Assembly: GCA_029256645.1 (NCBI GenBank)
Contig: JAQSXM010000122.1
Coordinates: 1-8,451, forward strand
From: Sporomusa sp.
GTDB lineage: Bacteria; Bacillota_C; Negativicutes; Sporomusales; Sporomusaceae
Length of the DNA: 8,451 nt
Direction of reading: 5' to 3'
A model generated the notes under the pieces. That model ran no database searches and was not told where the DNA came from. It saw nothing but the letters and a program-made list of their open reading frames with translations. Shown here in pieces: positions 1 to 6,473 of this stretch. How positions within the stretch are numbered: the stretch's first letter is position 1; every line of letters starts with the position of its first letter. Position numbers and translations under genes: made by a program.

Positions 1-633
1 TACAATAACCCGGTCGGAAAGCACAATAGCTTCCTCGATATCATGAGTTACAAACAGTACACTCTTGCCTACCTTTTCCCACATTTTTAAAAAGGCACTG
101 CCAATTTTAACTCTGGTCTGGGCATCCAAGGGGCCAAACGGTTCATCCATAAGATAAAGATCAGGATCATAGGCAAAGGAACGCGCCAAGGCTACCCTTT
201 TTCTCATTCCGCCTGAAAGCTGCTGAGGATAATACTGTTCAAAGTTTTTTAGCCCTACCGAGGCAAGCAAATTTACCGCTTGGACCGTTTGCTCCTTTAT
301 ATTCAGCCCCTTTACCTCCAGCGGTAACCGCACATTATCTACAACGGTTTTCCATGGCAGCAAGGCATCATTTTGAAAGACAAACCCCACTGAGTCAGGC
401 ACACCCTGGACGGCCCTGCCATCCAGCAATATTTCACCACTCTCCGCCTTTAACAAACCTGAAACTGCTTTGAGCAAAGTGGATTTACCGCAGCCACTTG
501 GACCGACGATCGAGACAAATTCGCCATCCTGCACCGTCAAACTAATATCATCAATGGCCAGAGTGCTATGGTCCTTGGTAATATAGCGTATCTTTAGATT
601 TTTAATAGTCAGTTTAGGTATCTCATTGCCCAT
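1..633 (-). CDS. ABC importer ATPase, nitrate/sulfonate/taurine type (3' part outside window)
   Basis: Cytoplasmic ATP-hydrolysing subunit of an ABC importer. The first 211 codons are present and the frame runs open off the left end. Visible motifs are Walker A GPSGCGKST (residues 44-52), Q-loop Gln87 in FVFQND, signature LSGGMRKR (139-146), Walker B LYLMDEP (159-165, catalytic Glu164), the D-loop PLD (168-170) and the switch His197 in FVTHD. The LPW after the Q-loop and the overall pattern fit the SsuB/TauB/NrtD group. The ATG at 631-633 has AGGAG (641-645) seven bases upstream. It starts 52 bases after the nitroreductase stop, with no terminator between, so it probably belongs to the same transcript. 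It is a paralogue of the ATPase at 5681-6454, so a second importer set probably continues beyond position 1. About 45 residues are expected to be missing. The family is clear; the substrate is unknown. Confidence 0.93.
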   Translation of the reverse strand, partial: MGNEIPKLTIKNLKIRYITKDHSTLAIDDISLTVQDGEFVSIVGPSGCGKSTLLKAVSGLLKAESGEILLDGRAVQGVPDSVGFVFQNDALLPWKTVVDNVRLPLEVKGLNIKEQTVQAVNLLASVGLKNFEQYYPQQLSGGMRKRVALARSFAYDPDLYLMDEPFGPLDAQTRVKIGSAFLKMWEKVGKSVLFVTHDIEEAIVLSDRVIV

Positions 634-685
634 ATTTTCACTCCTATTTAAAATTCCGCCTATATTCCCTTGCTCATGCCGTCTC

Positions 686-1537
686 TTATAATTCGGTCAA
701 TAGCGCCTCTTCAACAGAAATTCGCTGTGGCGGATAGGGCGTCTGATCTGGCCAGCCGACATCGACATACGTAACCACACTGAGGTATGCAGGCAAATCA
801 AAATGGTTTCTTAAACGTTCTTTCATTGCCTCAGTAAAGGTAAGCCATACCCCTCCCAGGCCATAAGCATGAGCTGCCAGCACAATATTCTGTGCTGCCG
901 CGCCGCAATCCAAGAGACGATTGCGCACCGGATTTAATGGGTTAGCGGCATAGACCCGTTCATCCTGTAACAGTACAAGATGTACCGGACCTCCGGGTAT
1001 ATCCGCACCTACAAATAAGCCGGGCGTCTTTTCTTCCCGCACAACCAGATAGCGGATGGATTGCAGATTGCAGGAATGAGCCGCCCACAGCCCGGTTTCC
1101 AGTACCTTTCGTACTACCTCTTCCGGCACACGTTCCGCTGCCCAATGGCGAACCGAACGTCTTTCATAAATGACCTGATCAAACAGCGTTTGTTCTCCTG
1201 GGGTGAGAATATGCCACTGCCAGTCTGATAAATTGAGCTCCTGTCCTGCAAGGAGAAGTTTGGCAAAACCGAGAAGTTTTTGTGCATAAACATAATCGGG
1301 TAATTCATGAGACAAACCTCTTTTATCCCATAAGGCAAGCAAACGCAACGCGGTCTCTGTCTGCTTGTCATTTAACGTTTTTTTGTAATAGGCAGCATGA
1401 TAAACCTGGATTTCCATAGTATGATGCAGGCGTTCCCGAAAGCGGGCCCGAAATTCAGTTTCCGCCAGAGAGAGGTATTCAGCATCGGAAAGATTAAACT
1501 TTTTTTGAATTTCTTCAATATTTTCTTTAGTAGACAT
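686..1537 (-). CDS. Nitroreductase-family flavoprotein with N-terminal extension
   Basis: Predicted FMN-dependent oxidoreductase of the nitroreductase superfamily, 283 residues, cytoplasmic. The core begins at about residue 123 with ERRSVRHW (125-132; the Arg-Arg-Ser FMN-phosphate motif). It continues with the family pattern SCNLQS (155-160) and then LLDCGAAAQNIVLAAHAYGLGG (208-229), the usual helix and glycine turn. Residues 1-122 are an additional, mostly helical and charged region that I do not recognise; ordinary family members are about 200 residues. I chose the ATG at 1535-1537 because AAAGGAG (1548-1554) lies ten bases upstream. An in-frame ATG at 1565-1567 would add ten residues and overlap the amidohydrolase stop by 8 bases, but its only purine run abuts the ATG. 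It follows the amidohydrolase by 22 bases, so it is co-transcribed. It may act on the same compound (reduction, dehydrogenation or dehalogenation); the reaction is not determined. Confidence 0.88.
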   Translation of the reverse strand: MSTKENIEEIQKKFNLSDAEYLSLAETEFRARFRERLHHTMEIQVYHAAYYKKTLNDKQTETALRLLALWDKRGLSHELPDYVYAQKLLGFAKLLLAGQELNLSDWQWHILTPGEQTLFDQVIYERRSVRHWAAERVPEEVVRKVLETGLWAAHSCNLQSIRYLVVREEKTPGLFVGADIPGGPVHLVLLQDERVYAANPLNPVRNRLLDCGAAAQNIVLAAHAYGLGGVWLTFTEAMKERLRNHFDLPAYLSVVTYVDVGWPDQTPYPPQRISVEEALLTEL

Positions 1538-1547
1538 TATCGCTTCA

Positions 1548-1554
1548 CTCCTTT
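1548..1554 (-). promoter_or_regulatory. Ribosome binding site deciding the nitroreductase start
   Basis: AAAGGAG on the minus strand, ten bases before the ATG at 1537. The alternative ATG at 1567 has only AAGG directly against it, too close to be used, so this site favours the shorter 283-residue product. Confidence 0.6.
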
Positions 1555-1559
1555 GTGCT

Positions 1560-2885
1560 TCACTCATCCTTATAGTTCTTGTTTTCCGTACGAATCAGGT
1601 CTTCCATAAAGTCAATATACTGTTCCCGGGTATATTTAGGCCGGTATTGCCCGGTAAGTTCCCTGGCCTTGGCGGCATTATCCCGGAGCAGTTTATAGGC
1701 TGCCAGTGCAAAAATCTTGGCTGTGGTGATATACGCGGCTTCCTCATCCACTATGGCAAATTTATCGGTATGAGCCCCGCCGGCAACCCCGCCGGTGTAA
1801 AAGCCCAGTACAGGCAAAACATGTTCTAAATCTCCGACATCGGTTGAACTGGTTTTATGAGAGGCCGGATCGGCTTCATGGATAACAGCCTGCGGCGCTG
1901 CCTCTCGTGCTGCTTCTATTAGGATCGTACTGGCCGGCTGCGGCAACCGTGGTAAATATCCCGGCATGGTGGCAATCTCAATGGCTGCACCAATGGCTTG
2001 GGCACCGGCTTTAAACGCGCGGTCAGTCTTTTTTTCGGCATCAAGAATGGCTTCCACATTCCTGGCCCTGACAAGGGTTTCAATCACTACTTCATTGGGG
2101 ACCACATTCACCAGATTTCCCCCTTTAGTCACAATAGGGTGTACCCTAACCGCATCCTGATCCCGAAAGGTTTCCCGCTGAAAAGCCAGGGCCGCCAGAC
2201 CAAGGGAAGCAGCATTTAAGGCATTAATACCCTTCTCGGGTGCTGCGGCAGCATGTGCTTCTTTCCCTGAATAACGGACGACTTTAGAAACAAAACCGTT
2301 TGATGAACCGCTGCCGATCGAAATGCCGCCCTCCCCGGAATGATTGACAATCGCAAGATCCACATTATCGAACGCGCCAACCCTGATAAGCTCGCATTTA
2401 CCACCGCCATACCTGATCTTGCCTTCTTCCTTAAGCTGATTTTTAAATTCAATTTCACCGTACTCCTCAGCTGGTACGGCAAAGAAGATGACTTCACCGC
2501 CGAGAGCGGCAGCTATCTCCGGATTACTTAAGGCTAAAGCCGCTCCGACAACTCCGGTCAACTGGACATTGTGACCGCAGCAATGAGCTGCCCCGGTTTC
2601 AGAATTAGCAAAAGGATGGGAGGGTATTTTCAGAGCATCCAGTTCACCAATCAACGCCAGTGATACTTCCTGACGGCCTCCTTTCAAATATCCCTTGACG
2701 CCGGTAATCGCTAACCCTTCCTCGGTCTGTAGATTGAGTTCCTTGAGAACTCCCGCGAATTTGGCAGCAGTACGGAACTCCTTATATCCCAGCTCGGCAT
2801 GAGTATAAATATCCCGGCCAAAAGAAATTATTTTTTCCTTGTTCTGATCAATAAGCGCGATAATCCGTTGCTCTATCCTATCCAT
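1560..2885 (-). CDS. M20-family amidohydrolase, AbgB-like (M20D)
   Basis: Metal-dependent amidohydrolase of 441 residues, probably cleaving an amide or N-acyl bond of a small substrate in the cytoplasm. Family motifs occur in order: HAELGYKEF (29-37), GELDAL (80-85), AHCCGHN (100-106, metal-ligand positions Cys103 and His105), AEEYG (139-143, catalytic and metal Glu pair 140/141), His182 in NHSGEGG, the dimerisation-domain motif GKEAHAAAAP (207-216), SSTDVGDL, and His372 in AGGAHTDKF. The Asn in GHN rather than GHD is typical of AbgB, the aminobenzoyl-glutamate hydrolase subunit, so the AbgB branch fits best. A roughly 40-residue tail after the last core helix is extra compared with ordinary M20D enzymes. 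No signal peptide is visible. The ATG at 2885 has AGGAGG (2893-2898) seven bases upstream. It is the first gene after the structured leader at 2886-3051, which suggests its expression is controlled separately from the redox genes. The specific substrate is unknown. Confidence 0.92.
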   Translation of the reverse strand: MDRIEQRIIALIDQNKEKIISFGRDIYTHAELGYKEFRTAAKFAGVLKELNLQTEEGLAITGVKGYLKGGRQEVSLALIGELDALKIPSHPFANSETGAAHCCGHNVQLTGVVGAALALSNPEIAAALGGEVIFFAVPAEEYGEIEFKNQLKEEGKIRYGGGKCELIRVGAFDNVDLAIVNHSGEGGISIGSGSSNGFVSKVVRYSGKEAHAAAAPEKGINALNAASLGLAALAFQRETFRDQDAVRVHPIVTKGGNLVNVVPNEVVIETLVRARNVEAILDAEKKTDRAFKAGAQAIGAAIEIATMPGYLPRLPQPASTILIEAAREAAPQAVIHEADPASHKTSSTDVGDLEHVLPVLGFYTGGVAGGAHTDKFAIVDEEAAYITTAKIFALAAYKLLRDNAAKARELTGQYRPKYTREQYIDFMEDLIRTENKNYKDE

Positions 2886-2916
2886 AACATATCCTCCTGT
2901 TGTGATAGTCTTTAAA

Positions 2917-3037
2917 TGACAAAAAGGCCCACTTCTCCGCCTGAGAAATGCAGCCTTTGGTTATTTCCAATCAGCTATGCACGCTGTCCTTTTTGTATCA
3001 AATCAATCGTTTTTTCTCAGGCCTCTGCTTTTTGTCA
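2917..3037 (-). promoter_or_regulatory. Candidate attenuator/riboswitch leader with competing folds
   Basis: Two perfect ten-base inverted repeats enclose this segment. TGACAAAAAG (minus, 3037-3028) matches CTTTTTGTCA (2926-2917), and GCCTGAGAAA (3022-3013) matches TTTCTCAGGC (2948-2939). The second repeat takes the rising arm of the terminator inner stem, and the first takes the terminator T-run. The long-range fold and the terminator at 2919-2958 are therefore mutually exclusive, the classic design of a transcription attenuator. Between the arms are two small hairpin candidates: CAGC/GCTG (2986-2983 with 2975-2972) and TTGG/CCAA (2970-2967 with 2960-2957). I cannot match the core to a riboswitch class I know. 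A small mobile element with terminal inverted repeats is an alternative reading. Confidence 0.5.
2919..2958 (-). terminator. Intrinsic terminator hairpin in leader of amidohydrolase gene
   Basis: On the minus strand AAAGGC (2958-2953) pairs with GCCTTT (2928-2923). Inside this, ATTTCTC (2949-2943) pairs with GAGAAGT (2937-2931, one G-U) around the five-base loop AGGCG. A 3/2-base internal loop separates the two stems. A run of five T (2925-2921), partly used by the stem, then GTC follows. It lies 33 bases upstream of the amidohydrolase ATG. The T run is short, so termination may be partial. It could act as the end of the ferredoxin transcript, as an attenuator, or both. Confidence 0.6.
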
Positions 3038-3051
3038 GTCAGCCTCTAAAA

Positions 3052-3414
3052 TTAACGGGCAATTGTAAAAACGTTGCCTGTTGCCGGTGCCTTCCGTTCA
3101 GCCCCAAAGTCAACCACTAAATCGCGGATAACCGGATACTTTCTGGCTGGTTCCACTAAATATTCCCGGCCCGGCTCCAAAACAACATGGCACGATTTTT
3201 TGACCACCCCATCCACAGTCATCAGACAACTGCCACACAAACCGCGTCCACAAAAGTAGTCACGAAAGCCCAGTGTAGGATCAATGGTCTCGTAAACCTT
3301 TTTTACTGCCATCAGCAGTGTCAGCCCCTCAGCCCCTGGCAATACATAGGTCGTATAGTAAGGCAGAGAATCGGTTTCCGGATTAAAGCGAAATATTCTT
3401 AAGCGAATGTCCAT
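3052..3414 (-). CDS. Stand-alone [2Fe-2S] protein, FrdB/SdhB N-terminal domain type
   Basis: Small iron-sulfur electron carrier of 120 residues, predicted partner of the flavoprotein encoded 13 bases upstream. It resembles the N-terminal plant-ferredoxin-like domain of succinate dehydrogenase/fumarate reductase subunit B. The cluster ligands are Cys55, Cys60, Cys63 and Cys75 (spacing C-x4-C-x2-C-x11-C, in CGRGLCGSC and KKSC). The start DIRLRIFRFNPETD also fits that family. Full FrdB proteins are about 240 residues and carry a second domain with [4Fe-4S] and [3Fe-4S] clusters. That half is absent here, and the stop is followed by the leader rather than a continuation in another frame, so this looks like a genuine single-domain form. 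The ATG at 3414 has GGAGG (3421-3425) six bases upstream. No membrane segment or signal peptide is present, so it is cytoplasmic. Confidence 0.9.
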   Translation of the reverse strand: MDIRLRIFRFNPETDSLPYYTTYVLPGAEGLTLLMAVKKVYETIDPTLGFRDYFCGRGLCGSCLMTVDGVVKKSCHVVLEPGREYLVEPARKYPVIRDLVVDFGAERKAPATGNVFTIAR

Positions 3415-3427
3415 AATATACCTCCAA

Positions 3428-5095
3428 TTAGAGCTTGGTTACGGGAATAGCGGTGACTTTGGGCTCACCTTGCTGTAGCGAAATTAAAGTATGCTGCCCC
3501 TCGGCTTCGGTTTGGGGATAATCGGTCCGGAAATGATGTCCACGCGTTTCTTGCCGCGCGAGAGCCGATAAAATGACGATTTCCGCCAGCGCCAGCATGC
3601 CCCTCACTTCATAAGCTTCCTGGACCTCATAACAGTAACGCTTGTGGGGAACAACCTTAAGAAAAGATAAAGTTTTCCGCAAATCACGGACTTTTCTTAG
3701 CCCGGTGTTTAGGCTTTCTTCATTTCGTTCCAGGCCCACATATTGATCCATAATCGTTTTGAGCTGGGATTTTAAAGCAATCGGCCGGACCGCATACTCT
3801 TTGTCCTGCTTCCATTCGTCAATCTGATGATACTCTGTCAGCACTTCCTGCTCAGCCGCAACCACTAAAAAATCAACCTTTGCCGCGAACTGACAAGCAC
3901 TCAGGGCTGCCCTGCGGCCGAATACCTGGGTTTCAGACAATGCATTTCCCGATATGCGGTTGGCACCATGTACATTACCGGTAATTTCCCCGGCCGCAAA
4001 TAAGCCCGGCACATTGGTCCGGCCATGTTCATCAATTTTTATCCCGCCAAGGCAATAATGGGCCGCAGGCGCCATTTCCAGCTTGTCTTTTCTAAGATCG
4101 ATACCGACATTAAGCAGATTACCAAATTGATGCAGCCAAGCTGTAATTCTTTCGGTGAGCACCGCCGGCGGATATTTAGAATGCGTCAAATCGACAAAGA
4201 AACCGCCATGAGGGCTTGCGGTACCCTTTTTCACCTCTTCGCGTATGGCTTTTATAAATTCATCCCTGGCGGGAAAACCCTCAACAAATACCTCTTCCTT
4301 GCCGTTCAGTACCCGGCCGTCCAAAATATCCGGGTTCAATATGTATTCATACTGTACCAGCCAGCCGCGGGCCGCCGGCGGATATACAACCACCCCGGGA
4401 TAGTAAAGTACCATTTCCAGATCGACAAGCTGTGCACCCACTTGATAAACCATAGCCAACGTTTCACCAGTTGCATCAGGTGGAGTATCCGTAAAGGGCC
4501 ACAGCTCCTCATAGCCTCCCGTTGCCAAAAGCGTGGCCTTAGCCTGAATCACTTGGATTTCTCCACTGTTTGTATTTAAATACACCGCGCCGATCACCCG
4601 GTCATCCCGGACCAGAAAACGCGTAACAACAGCACTGTCGATGATAAATACATTGGGTAGTTGAGCTACCTTTTTATGGAGACTGGCAGCCAGCCCCCAG
4701 CCCCCTCCCATAATAAACAAATTGCGGGAGTGGCTTTGCCCCGGACGTACGGAGGTTGCAAAAGTCCCATCCTCCTTCTTCTTGAATTTAGCCCCATAGG
4801 CCTCCAGTTCTTTGATCCGCTCCACCGAATCTTCGGCCAAAGCTCTGGCCAGGTCCTGATCTGCCAGACCCCGTCCCGCCGTGACAGTATCCTTAAAATG
4901 CATTTCTACCGAATCACCGGCATTAACGGCCCCTTCGATCCCTTCGCCTGCAACCGGGGTAATCCCGGTTTTGGCTAAAGGCCCTTTACTGAGAAGGACA
5001 ACCTGCCGTCCCTGTTCGGCTGCCGCAATCGCAGCCTTAATGCCGGCACCGCCACCGCCAATGACTAAAATATCGGTTTTCTTCGTCTCAAACAT
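3428..5095 (-). CDS. FAD-dependent fumarate-reductase-like flavoprotein
   Basis: Flavoprotein of the SdhA/FrdA/NadB superfamily, 555 residues, with no signal peptide or haem motifs. The N-terminal FAD site is DILVIGGGGAGIKAA (8-22, GxGxxG at 13-18). The capping domain spans roughly 240-340. The second FAD segment is NVPGLFAAGEITGNVHGANR (361-380) followed by SGNALSETQVFGRRAA (382-397). The C-terminal helical domain includes RNEESLNTGLRKVRDL (457-472), and ETRGHHFRTDYP (516-527) matches the family's SRGAHxRxDYP. Of the fumarate reductase active-site positions, the Arg of the RD motif (Arg277), the His of AHYxxGG (His346) and the Arg of GANR (Arg380) are kept. The HPTG His is Tyr232 (LYYPG) and the Thr is Gly. 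It is therefore probably a reductase or dehydrogenase of an unusual acid, not fumarate itself. The start overlaps the ATC-hydrolase-like gene by 8 bases (ATG at 5095, GGAGG at 5102-5106), so the two are tightly coupled. Confidence 0.93.
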   Translation of the reverse strand: MFETKKTDILVIGGGGAGIKAAIAAAEQGRQVVLLSKGPLAKTGITPVAGEGIEGAVNAGDSVEMHFKDTVTAGRGLADQDLARALAEDSVERIKELEAYGAKFKKKEDGTFATSVRPGQSHSRNLFIMGGGWGLAASLHKKVAQLPNVFIIDSAVVTRFLVRDDRVIGAVYLNTNSGEIQVIQAKATLLATGGYEELWPFTDTPPDATGETLAMVYQVGAQLVDLEMVLYYPGVVVYPPAARGWLVQYEYILNPDILDGRVLNGKEEVFVEGFPARDEFIKAIREEVKKGTASPHGGFFVDLTHSKYPPAVLTERITAWLHQFGNLLNVGIDLRKDKLEMAPAAHYCLGGIKIDEHGRTNVPGLFAAGEITGNVHGANRISGNALSETQVFGRRAALSACQFAAKVDFLVVAAEQEVLTEYHQIDEWKQDKEYAVRPIALKSQLKTIMDQYVGLERNEESLNTGLRKVRDLRKTLSFLKVVPHKRYCYEVQEAYEVRGMLALAEIVILSALARQETRGHHFRTDYPQTEAEGQHTLISLQQGEPKVTAIPVTKL

Positions 5096-5615
5096 GACTG
5101 TCCTCCGCTATCTGTTTATCATTTTTCTGCCATTGCACAACCGTATGACAATGGGCGTCTCCGTTTAAAACATTGGTGAATTGCTGCAAATCAAAGTCCT
5201 TATTGTATCCCTTACGCATACACAGATCCTGCTCGCAATATATAAGCCCCAGTTTTTCACCGCCCATTTCTTTCCATTGTTCTGCAAAAGGGCAATAAAC
5301 CACCTGTTTCTCCAGATAATTCTCTTCCACCTTGATTTTTTCCGAAACCCAGGCTAAAGGTAACGGCAGGTCGTAATACCGTGACAGGTTCTCGACCGTC
5401 AAAGGGAGTCCTGCACCCGTAACCTCTTTATGAATCTTGCGCCCCCGGGCCTCCCCATATTTATGAATCGCCCGCCGCACAGCCGCTTCACCTTCAACAC
5501 CGAATTGAGCTGTCACTTCACTGCCCATATAATAGTACAGCATGGCCAAGGTACGTGCCATTTTATCGACAATGTCCCTGACCTCAGACTGCGTAAATGT
5601 TTTTTCTGCCGGCAT
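5088..5615 (-). CDS. ATC hydrolase family protein (L-2-amino-thiazoline-4-carboxylate hydrolase-like)
   Basis: Protein of 175 residues resembling the L-2-amino-thiazoline-4-carboxylic acid hydrolase family. The founding enzyme, from Pseudomonas, opens the thiazoline ring to give N-carbamoyl-L-cysteine. Recognised features are the helical GVEGEAAVRRAIHKYGEARG (39-58), the conserved YCPFAEQWKEMG (107-118), YCEQDLCMRKGYN (126-138) and the C-terminal NGDAHCH (151-157). Cys108, Cys127, Cys132 and Cys156 are candidates for catalysis or metal binding. I chose the ATG at 5613-5615 with AAAGGAG (5626-5632) ten bases upstream. The same frame stays open to a TTG at 5663 (191 residues), but that start and the ATG at 5657 have no good ribosome binding site. 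It is placed between the transporter ATPase and the flavoprotein, overlapping the latter by 8 bases. Many family members are not thiazoline enzymes or are untested, so the substrate is inferred only broadly as an N/S heterocycle or related ring. Confidence 0.8.
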   Translation of the reverse strand: MPAEKTFTQSEVRDIVDKMARTLAMLYYYMGSEVTAQFGVEGEAAVRRAIHKYGEARGRKIHKEVTGAGLPLTVENLSRYYDLPLPLAWVSEKIKVEENYLEKQVVYCPFAEQWKEMGGEKLGLIYCEQDLCMRKGYNKDFDLQQFTNVLNGDAHCHTVVQWQKNDKQIAEDSHV

Positions 5616-5625
5616 TACCTCACAA

Positions 5626-5632
5626 CTCCTTT
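5626..5632 (-). promoter_or_regulatory. Ribosome binding site deciding the ATC-hydrolase-like start
   Basis: AAAGGAG on the minus strand, ten bases before the ATG at 5615. Upstream in-frame starts (TTG at 5663, ATG at 5657) lack a comparable site, so this supports the 175-residue form. Confidence 0.55.
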
Positions 5633-5680
5633 CTCTATCCGATTTTATCCGATTCATTGTCAACTGACTTTGCCTATTAA

Positions 5681-6454
5681 TTATAGGATATATTCCAGAT
5701 CGGCATCGGTTTTAACATCATTAATCGACATATAAATTTCATTTTGCATGTTAAGTAATCCGGTGTCATCGCGCCGCCGCGGGCGCGTATTCTTAATATC
5801 AAAAATTTTTTTAATTTTGCCAGGCCGCGGGGTAAACAGCACCACTCTGTCGGCCAGGAAAACGGCTTCTGAAACATCATGGGTAACAAACACAACGGTT
5901 TTTTTCTCTGCCTGCCAAATATCCAAAAGATCATTCTGGAGTTGCAGGCGTGTCAAATGATCAACAGCGCCAAACGGTTCATCCATTAACAGCACCTCAG
6001 GATTATTGACCAATGCCCTGGCTATACCGGCCCGTTGCCGCATACCGCCGGACAGCTGATGAGGATATTTGTTCTCAAAGCCCTGCAAACCCACCATCGC
6101 AAGATATTTCTCAGCCCTGGCTTTACGCTCAGCCTTGGCGATCCCTTTAATTTCCAAACCCAGCGCCACATTATCGGCAATCGTCCGCCAGGGGTACAGG
6201 GAAGGATCCTGAAATACAAAGCCTAATTTATGATTGGGTGTTTGCAGCTTCTCCTGATTAAAAAAGATCTCACCGCTGGTCGGCTGCTGTAAGCCGGCCA
6301 AAACTTCAAGAAGCGTACTTTTGCCGCAGCCACTTGGTCCCAGGATACACAGAAACTCTCCGTCCCGGATGGTTAAATTAATTTCCTCTAAACTCTTGGT
6401 TGCAGAAGGGCCGGGATATACCTTGGAAACTTGCCTGATAACAAACTCAGCCAT
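5681..6454 (-). CDS. ABC importer ATPase, nitrate/sulfonate/taurine type
   Basis: ATP-hydrolysing subunit of 257 residues, the usual length for SsuB/TauB/NrtD proteins. It has Walker A GPSGCGKST (39-47), Q-loop Gln82 (FVFQDP), LYPW after it, signature LSGGMRQR (134-141), Walker B VLLMDEP (154-160, Glu159) and switch His192 (FVTHD). The D-loop reads AVD rather than the common LD, a mild deviation also seen in working relatives. The ATG at 6454 has AGAGGAG (6461-6467) six bases upstream and lies 19 bases after the binding-protein stop. With the two genes before it, it forms a complete permease/binding protein/ATPase importer. It closely resembles the ATPase starting at 633, so the locus carries two importers of one family. 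The imported compound is not determined by these motifs. Confidence 0.95.
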   Translation of the reverse strand: MAEFVIRQVSKVYPGPSATKSLEEINLTIRDGEFLCILGPSGCGKSTLLEVLAGLQQPTSGEIFFNQEKLQTPNHKLGFVFQDPSLYPWRTIADNVALGLEIKGIAKAERKARAEKYLAMVGLQGFENKYPHQLSGGMRQRAGIARALVNNPEVLLMDEPFGAVDHLTRLQLQNDLLDIWQAEKKTVVFVTHDVSEAVFLADRVVLFTPRPGKIKKIFDIKNTRPRRRDDTGLLNMQNEIYMSINDVKTDADLEYIL

Positions 6455-6473
6455 ATTGTTCTCCTCTGCTAGG

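Noticed and set aside
662..679. ATGAGCAAGGGAATATAG on the minus strand, encoding Met-Ser-Lys-Gly-Ile-stop, like the first five residues of the permease at 8260.
   Set aside because: Five shared residues followed by a stop, with no further permease-like sequence before the next gene, is too little to call a gene remnant.
2939..3025. TPP-riboswitch-like pieces on the minus strand: CCTGAGA, and later CTGATTGG...CCA in the same order as in the TPP aptamer.
   Set aside because: The other invariant parts (the GGGG/CCCT pairing and the GCGTAGGGA segment) are missing, and the CTGAGA is fully used in the antiterminator stem. The similarity is short and probably accidental.
4025..4579. A 184-codon open frame on the plus strand.
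   Set aside because: It lies wholly inside the well-supported flavoprotein gene on the other strand, has no recognisable protein pattern and no convincing ribosome binding site.
5658..5663. A perfect -35 hexamer TTGACA on the minus strand just before the ATC-hydrolase-like gene.
   Set aside because: No acceptable -10 hexamer follows at 16-18 bases (best is GATAGA, three of six). The gene lies 65 bases behind the ATPase in an apparent operon, so an internal promoter is not supported.
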